DNA of 64,000 nucleotides from contig JANNVK010000192.1 of NCBI GenBank assembly GCA_031414415.1, forward strand, positions 1-64,000, written 5' to 3'. Shown here one piece after another: positions 59,510-64,000 of the stretch. Both the position numbers and the translations under genes were made by a program. Origin of the DNA: JANNVK01 sp031414415 (GTDB taxonomy: Bacteria > Acidobacteriota > Blastocatellia > Pyrinomonadales > Pyrinomonadaceae). The notes under the pieces are model-generated. The model saw only the letters and a list, made by a program, of their open reading frames with translations, did not search any database and was not told the DNA's origin. Numbering within the stretch: position 1 is the first letter of the stretch; every line of letters begins with the position of its first letter.

Positions 59510-61234
59510 ATGCGGTTATTAAAATTTGGTTTAAGTATATTCGTTTTGAGTGTGTTTTGTTTTATAAATGTGAATGCGGAAACATTGGAATTCAAAGCGA
59601 AGATTGGCTTTGATAAAGATCAAGATGCAATTGTCAGCTATAAATTCATCGACAATGGTAAGAAAGTTTTGATAGTCGGGCAAAGATATCTGCAGTTTTG
59701 GGATGTTGAAAATGCGAAACTTCTAAAATCAATTCCGCATAATATTTCGTCTTTTGGCAATCGAGGATTTTTCAGTTCGATTTTTCTAGCTATTTCGCGA
59801 AAAACTGATTGGAACTCGTTTTTTATTGATCCAAATGGTTCGCTGATGATCTCAACTGAAAAAACTATTGACGGTAAAACAACTTCGGCGATGGTTTGGG
59901 ATTTGGACACCGCAAATCAACTCGCTATATTGAATTTGCCGAATTCAATGGCTACCGATGATATTTTTGTTAATCGTGAAAAGAATGAAATCGTAACCCG
60001 CGGTCAGGGAGACATCAGTTCGGTATTCGCGATTTGGGATAGCCAAACGTATAAAATGAAATCCTCGATCTCGATCGACAATTATTATTGGCATAAATTT
60101 ATACGAAATAATGAAAAGATCGTTGTTGGGTCAGGCGATACAAAAATTTTATGGAACACCTCCGGTAAAAATGGACTCAATTTAACATTACGAGATATGA
60201 AAACCGGTGAAATAAAAAAGGAATTTACGGCTGATGGCTTACTTCCAAAAACCTCATATTTGCAAACACTTGTAAGCAAAGACGAAAAATTCTTACTCTC
60301 GATTAGAGACAAGCGAATATTCGTCTGGGATATTGACGGAAATACAAAGCCAAATTTCGAAGTTTCAGCAAAAAATCCAACAGAAAAAGTTGAATTTGTA
60401 GATTTGATTGGTAGAAATCTGATCGTTTCGGTTGGAAAAAAACTTGTCAGTTACGATCTTGCGGGCGATGGAACTCCGAAATACGAATTACTTTCTGAAA
60501 AAAATAACGATAGTGTAAATCTAATGGCTAAAACGAGCGACGGAAGATTTATAGCCGTTAGCGATGATACAAAAACTTCTGTAATTGAAACTTCGGGAAA
60601 TGGAAAACCAACGTTCGAAATCGTCAGAACTAGCGATAAAGAAAGACTCAAACGTGTCGAATTCATGCAAGACGAAAACTATCTAATCATCAGCCGCGTA
60701 AATAAAAGTGAAAAAAAACCTGAAAGAACCGAATTTTATGATATCAATACCGGAAAACTTAAACTTGAATTTCCATCAGAAATTGGATACAGCCCGAAGT
60801 TTCTCCAAGGTCAAAAATTTTTAATCAGTAATGGATTTTACGAAACTATCGTTTGGAATATGTCAGCCAAGACATCTTTTACCATTCGTTTGAAAACCTA
60901 TTCACCGCCAACGCTTACTCCCGATGAAAAAGTGTCACAACCTGGTTATGACGACTCAATAAAACAGATTGAATTCACTTCCATCAGCCCGGATGGCAAG
61001 CTAATTTTGAAGTATGGCGGTGATTTGGTCACGATTTTCGATATAGAAACTGGAAAAGAAATCCAAACTATTTTCAATCCTGAAAAGGTGAAATTCGATA
61101 AAACAAACAAGGTTAAAAAAAGTGGTTTGGATGATGCAGGCTGGTCAGAAGACGGCAAATATATCTATGCATTTGGGTTACGCGGGTTCTTCGGTTATCG
61201 CGAAACTATGAGCTTCTGGAGCGTAAATAATTAG
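59510..61234 (+). CDS. Exported beta-propeller-like protein
   Basis: 574 residues from ATG 59510, chosen for the GGGAGAAAAACTT site directly ahead. A signal peptide (LSIFVLSVFCFINVNAE) is followed by blades such as LIVGQRYLQFWDVENAKLLK, TSAMVWDLDTANQLAILNLP, FVWDIDGNTKPNFEVSAKNP and TIFDIETGKEIQTIF, which have the WD-type repeat of a seven- or eight-bladed propeller. Partner and role are unknown. It follows the VWFA protein by 65 bp on the same strand. Confidence 0.78.
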   Translation: MRLLKFGLSIFVLSVFCFINVNAETLEFKAKIGFDKDQDAIVSYKFIDNGKKVLIVGQRYLQFWDVENAKLLKSIPHNISSFGNRGFFSSIFLAISRKTDWNSFFIDPNGSLMISTEKTIDGKTTSAMVWDLDTANQLAILNLPNSMATDDIFVNREKNEIVTRGQGDISSVFAIWDSQTYKMKSSISIDNYYWHKFIRNNEKIVVGSGDTKILWNTSGKNGLNLTLRDMKTGEIKKEFTADGLLPKTSYLQTLVSKDEKFLLSIRDKRIFVWDIDGNTKPNFEVSAKNPTEKVEFVDLIGRNLIVSVGKKLVSYDLAGDGTPKYELLSEKNNDSVNLMAKTSDGRFIAVSDDTKTSVIETSGNGKPTFEIVRTSDKERLKRVEFMQDENYLIISRVNKSEKKPERTEFYDINTGKLKLEFPSEIGYSPKFLQGQKFLISNGFYETIVWNMSAKTSFTIRLKTYSPPTLTPDEKVSQPGYDDSIKQIEFTSISPDGKLILKYGGDLVTIFDIETGKEIQTIFNPEKVKFDKTNKVKKSGLDDAGWSEDGKYIYAFGLRGFFGYRETMSFWSVNN

Positions 61235-61317
61235 AAAACAGACCATTCGAAAAGCGAAACGTAAGATGCTAAACTCAAACCAAGGTTTCGCCTGATGAAA
61301 CTATTAAATCTGAACCG

Positions 61318-61992
61318 ATGAAGCATTTTCTCAAATTATTTTTATTTACATTCGCCGCTGTTATTTTCTCTAGCAGTATTTCTGCACAAGTTGTTGTCGA
61401 CAAAACAGTTGCGACTGTCAGCGATGGTATTCGCACTGAGCTTATCACATATTCAGATTTGCTTTGGCAACTTGCTCTTGAGCCTGAAACGGCAATTGAT
61501 CCGCCTACTTCAAATGATTTGAATCTTGCTTTAAAGAGTTTGATTGACCAAAAGTTAATCGGGCTAGAATCGCAACGTTTGCCAAATAACTCGATTACGG
61601 ACGATGAAGTGAAAGCAGAAATTGCACGTCTAATTTCATATTTTCCTAATCCTTCAGACTTTGTAAAAAGATTGCAAGTTGTTGGATTTGAATCAGTTAG
61701 CGATGATAATTTTCGCCGAATAATTGAGCTAAGAATAAAAATAGACAAATATCTTGATTTTCGTTTTCGTTCTTTTGTCGTCATCTCGCCGATTGATGAA
61801 GGCAATTATTATTTAAATATTTTCGCACCAAATTTTCGTAAGCAAAATCCGGGACTTTTATTGCCAAGTTTGTCTGATAAAAGAAAGGAAATAAACGAAA
61901 TATTAACTATTAAAAGAGTTGGCGAAGATATTGAAAAGTTTTTAGATGATGCCAGAGAACGTGCTGAAATAATTGTTTTAAGCGAAGTTTAG
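61318..61992 (+). CDS. SurA N-terminal-like exported protein
   Basis: 224 residues. A signal peptide (ASSISAQ) precedes VVDKTVATVSDGIRTELITY and SLIDQKLIGLESQRLPNNSI then DDEVKAEIARLISYFPNP, the chaperone part of SurA-like folding factors. No parvulin domain follows, so the isomerase activity is absent. It probably assists outer-membrane or periplasmic protein folding. Its start overlaps the ATG with an upstream GCCTGATG motif, and the upstream 83 bp hold no other gene. Confidence 0.75.
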   Translation: MKHFLKLFLFTFAAVIFSSSISAQVVVDKTVATVSDGIRTELITYSDLLWQLALEPETAIDPPTSNDLNLALKSLIDQKLIGLESQRLPNNSITDDEVKAEIARLISYFPNPSDFVKRLQVVGFESVSDDNFRRIIELRIKIDKYLDFRFRSFVVISPIDEGNYYLNIFAPNFRKQNPGLLLPSLSDKRKEINEILTIKRVGEDIEKFLDDARERAEIIVLSEV

Positions 61993-62080
61993 TAAATTTT
62001 TCGGCAAATTTTCACCGTTTGGCTTGACTTAAATCCAAGTAATATTTAATCTTTAGGTTCGTCATTTTTCGTGACGATAT

Positions 62081-62405
62081 TCCGCAGTAGCTCAATGGCA
62101 GAGCATTCGGCTGTAAATTAGTTGCAGCTTTCACAGGTGACTGTGATTGAAAAATCGGATGAATTCAAGGAAACCTAACCTAGCAATATTTTATTTTGTT
62201 AGCAAGGCAATCTTGAGCGAAGCCTGCTGAAGGTTATAAAAGTAAGCAGGAACGTGCAGAGACTAAGAGTTGAGGAAACCATCCAATAAGACTCTAAATA
62301 GCGTCCGACATCTTTGAAAGAAGATGATGAGATAGTCCGCCCCTAAATGAAAGTTTGGGAAAATGCGTAACCGAAGGGTTGTAAGTTCGAGTCTTACCTG
62401 CGGAG
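62081..62405 (+). tRNA. tRNA-Asn(GTT) split by a group I intron
   Basis: Exons are 62081-62114 and 62368-62405. Joined they give 72 nt: acceptor TCCGCAG/CTGCGGA, D-stem GCTC/GAGC, anticodon stem TTCGG/CCGAA, loop CTGT+TAA (anticodon GTT), a 5-base variable loop, T-stem GTAAG/CTTAC and discriminator G73. CCA is not encoded. Without splicing the loop would read CTGTAAA (GTA, Tyr), but the short variable loop excludes bacterial tRNA-Tyr. The insertion falls between anticodon bases 35 and 36. Confidence 0.92.
62115..62367 (+). other. Group I intron (IC3-like) in tRNA-Asn
   Basis: 253 nt, no open frame. P1 forms between exon GCTGT (62110-62114) and intron GCAGC (62124-62128), with the conserved U-G pair at the splice site; the intron ends in G (62367). 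Core elements are in order: P (about 62162-62175), Q (AATCTTGAGCGAAGCC, 62209-62224), R (GTGCAGAGACTA, 62254-62265) and S (GATAGTCC, 62331-62338). R and S pair as P7 (GACTA/TAGTC). The sequence resembles tRNA introns of Cyanobacteria and Proteobacteria. Splicing by the intron itself is expected from the family; it is not demonstrated. Confidence 0.92.
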
Positions 62406-62458
62406 TTTAATGGTTTTGTAAGTTGTTGATTTTATTGAATTTATTTACTTAACTTTTT

Positions 62459-62504
62459 AAAAGTCTCCACTTTCTATCAATTAGATAAAAAGTAGAGACT
62501 TTTT
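62459..62504. terminator. Terminator after tRNA-Asn
   Basis: AAAAGTCTCCACTTTCTATC pairs with GATAAAAAGTAGAGACTTTT with small mismatches and a T run. It lies 54 bp after the tRNA and ends its transcript. Confidence 0.8.
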
Positions 62505-63053
62505 GTTTGCTCACAATTATATTTCAAGTGAAGAAATAGGGTTCGTAAATCAAGCATAATTTGTCCGGCAAAAAAACTTGTAGTATTTAATCAAAAATAA
62601 TAATTACAAGAAAATAGAGAAATAAATTCTAGGTTCTAGCTGTTTTTTGTTTTAGCTAAAAAGTTACCAAAAGTTTTTTTATGAATAACATTGAGAACAA
62701 AAAAGGTATTCTATTATTAACTAATGTTACGCACTTTGAAAAAATAATAACCACAGAGACACAGAGAGATTATGAAGTATGTTTTTCTGTAAAGAAAACA
62801 TTTCCTTTAAGAGATTTGTAATTCTCGAAAAAAAATGCAAAAGATTAGGTTTAGGCTAAATCTGAGCCATCAGAAGTTGAAAACTTGAATCGTTTAAAAA
62901 AAACCTGTGTCTTTATACTTTTATGTTGAAAAAATTCTTTTTGCGTTAGGTAAGATAATAGAAACACTCCGTTTAACCACTCAAACTCAAAATTGATGAT
63001 TGTCGGTTAATTTGATAAAATTGAATTCCAGCAACATTAGGAAACCAATTAAA
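62505..63053. other. Intergenic gap with CACAGAG motif
   Basis: No gene is visible in these 549 bp. AACCACAGAGACACAGAGAG (about 62750-62769) is a CACAGAG-type motif common in gaps of large bacterial genomes. Other short A/T-rich stretches have no clear function. A promoter for the next gene may lie near its 3' end. Confidence 0.5.
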
Positions 63054-63920
63054 ATGAGTGAAAATATTGAAAATTTGACTGCGGATTTGAGCGAAATCCG
63101 CAAAGTTTTGAGTAATGAAGTTAAACTCCGAAGCAATGTTATCAAGCCTTTGGAAAACGCTATGCGAGCCTTAAAAGACCCGCACAAAAACGCCGTAGAT
63201 TTGGCGGAAGCACACACCGCGTTAGAAATCCCGCCGATTGAATTGGCATTACCCGACAATTATAATCAATCAATTCAACAACTTAAAGAAATTGCGGACG
63301 AAAATCTGGCAGAATTAGAATTTACTTTTGCGAGAGATTTGCGTGCGGCATTTGCCGAAAAAGGCATCACACTTGGCGGTAATTCTGCGTCTGAAATGAC
63401 TGCCGATTTGTTTGTAATCAAAGTTGATATGCGTCGCAAACAAGTTGATATGACATTTTCGCGGCAACCCGTAACGGATAAAAAAATCAAACTGAATGTC
63501 GAGCAAGTTGTCGCGGTTTACGAACGTGCGAAAAAGGAGATTTGCGAGCGAAATGTTGATTTGAAAACACTTTTGGGCGAATTGTTTGAAGCCTATAATC
63601 GAGTTTTGCGGTTGTCGGAAAAATCAATCGGAACACGGACGATAATCGTTGATTGCTACCGCGAAGTGATTATGGTTCGGCAACCTGCATCGTTCCGTAA
63701 AACGCCTTCCAAACAAAAATTTGTTGACTATCCGAAAACTCATTTCGCCTTTGATATGATGCAGTTACGGAAAAATCAAGCGATGAATTTTGACGGACAT
63801 CGGTTAAATTTGGGAACTGCCACGATTGATGTCGGCAGCGATTCGGCAAAAGCAATGTTTCTCGCCACCGATGCCAACGAAGGTCAATTTATTCAACATT
63901 TATATTTCACCAAAGATTAA
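63054..63920 (+). CDS. Coiled-coil protein, function unknown
   Basis: 289 residues from ATG 63054 (MSENIENLTADLSEIRKVLS); a frame to 63000 is longer but lacks a ribosome-binding site. The N-terminal 110 residues have long heptad-like helices (VIKPLENAMRALKD, SIQQLKEIADENLAELEF). The middle has RRKQVDMTFSRQPVTDKK, and the C-terminal third is beta-like (FDGHRLNLGTATIDVGSD). I do not recognise the family. The next gene begins 68 bp downstream behind a clean site, so the two may form an operon. Confidence 0.75.
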   Translation: MSENIENLTADLSEIRKVLSNEVKLRSNVIKPLENAMRALKDPHKNAVDLAEAHTALEIPPIELALPDNYNQSIQQLKEIADENLAELEFTFARDLRAAFAEKGITLGGNSASEMTADLFVIKVDMRRKQVDMTFSRQPVTDKKIKLNVEQVVAVYERAKKEICERNVDLKTLLGELFEAYNRVLRLSEKSIGTRTIIVDCYREVIMVRQPASFRKTPSKQKFVDYPKTHFAFDMMQLRKNQAMNFDGHRLNLGTATIDVGSDSAKAMFLATDANEGQFIQHLYFTKD

Positions 63921-63921
63921 A

Positions 63922-63976
63922 ATTTCAAATTCCAAATTAAATATGGAATCTGAAATTTGGAATCCGGAATCTGAAA
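63922..63976. repeat. GGAATCTG/GAAATTTG short repeat
   Basis: AAATTTCAAATTCCAAATT, then GGAATCTGAAATTTGGAAT and CCGGAATCTGAAAC. It is the third member of the family at 5462 and 8215, again right after a stop codon. Confidence 0.65.
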
Positions 63977-63987
63977 CAGGAGCAAAA

Positions 63988-64000
63988 ATGACTTTAACGC
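63988..64000 (+). CDS. Start of a gene cut by the window edge
   Basis: ATG at 63988 behind AGGAGCAAAA at 63979-63988 opens M-T-L-T. The window ends after four codons, so nothing more can be said. Confidence 0.6.

Noticed and set aside
62081..62405. Reading the split tRNA as tRNA-Tyr with anticodon GTA
   Set aside because: The unspliced loop would read CTGTAAA, but the P1 helix places the splice site after CTGT, the intron ends in G before TAA, and the short variable loop does not fit bacterial tRNA-Tyr. A proper tRNA-Tyr is at 295-382.

Overview
The window is AT-rich bacterial DNA with dense coding on both strands. A VWFA-related protein of the Acidobacteriota-specific type, an Oar-like TonB receptor with an N-terminal carboxypeptidase-regulatory domain, and a LysW-like carrier together suggest a low-GC Acidobacteriota (Blastocatellia-like). 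That assignment is inference from gene families; no rRNA lies in the window. All similarity statements come from reading motifs, not from searches.

Layout. 1-0.5 kb: tRNA-Thr, -Gly and -Tyr (minus strand). 0.5-12.4 kb: mostly core genes (XerD, YceH, a DigH-like hydrolase, membrane proteins, a geranylgeranyl-reductase-type flavoprotein, EttA, a secreted hydrolase, a cupin). 12.6-21.2 kb: accessory zone with a broken DUF4160 gene, DUF2442, a DUF433/DUF5615 toxin-antitoxin pair, HigBA, a two-methylase plus GIY-YIG-helicase restriction-modification cluster, and a PIN toxin locus. 21.2-40.4 kb: three beta-oxidation genes (fadE, fadA, fadN) in the order of a Bacillus-type fadN-fadA-fadE operon read on the minus strand, but separated by toxin-antitoxin loci, a broken HNH pair, Kup, an exported protoglobin with a thioredoxin, and a long run of small overlapping genes. 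40.4-54 kb: Uma2, a peptidoglycan-binding protein, a sigma/anti-sigma pair, an ABC exporter, a PfkB kinase, a LysW-like protein, a second DUF433/DUF5615 pair, an HD-GYP/GAF/GGDEF protein and a TonB receptor. 54-64 kb: ParD, NadE, RelB with broken RelE, the VWFA protein, a beta-propeller protein, a SurA-like protein, a split tRNA-Asn with a group I intron, and an unknown coiled-coil gene.

Four themes stand out. (1) A 253-nt group I intron interrupts the anticodon of a tRNA-Asn(GUU). (2) Toxin-antitoxin loci repeatedly sit beside degenerate direct copies of the end of a neighbouring gene (fadE tail, DUF2442 tail twice, nadE head). (3) Toxin-like and HNH genes carry in-frame stops that nearly all fit C-to-T or G-to-A transitions, while housekeeping genes are intact. 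(4) The three dispersed fad genes each keep an 18-bp TGAATGA-type palindrome upstream, like the Bacillus FadR box, which suggests one TetR-type regulon surviving the break-up of an operon. Three copies of a REP-like element of about 190-210 bp with inverted ends lie in intergenic gaps. No CRISPR array, complete insertion sequence, integrase (other than XerD) or prophage was seen.
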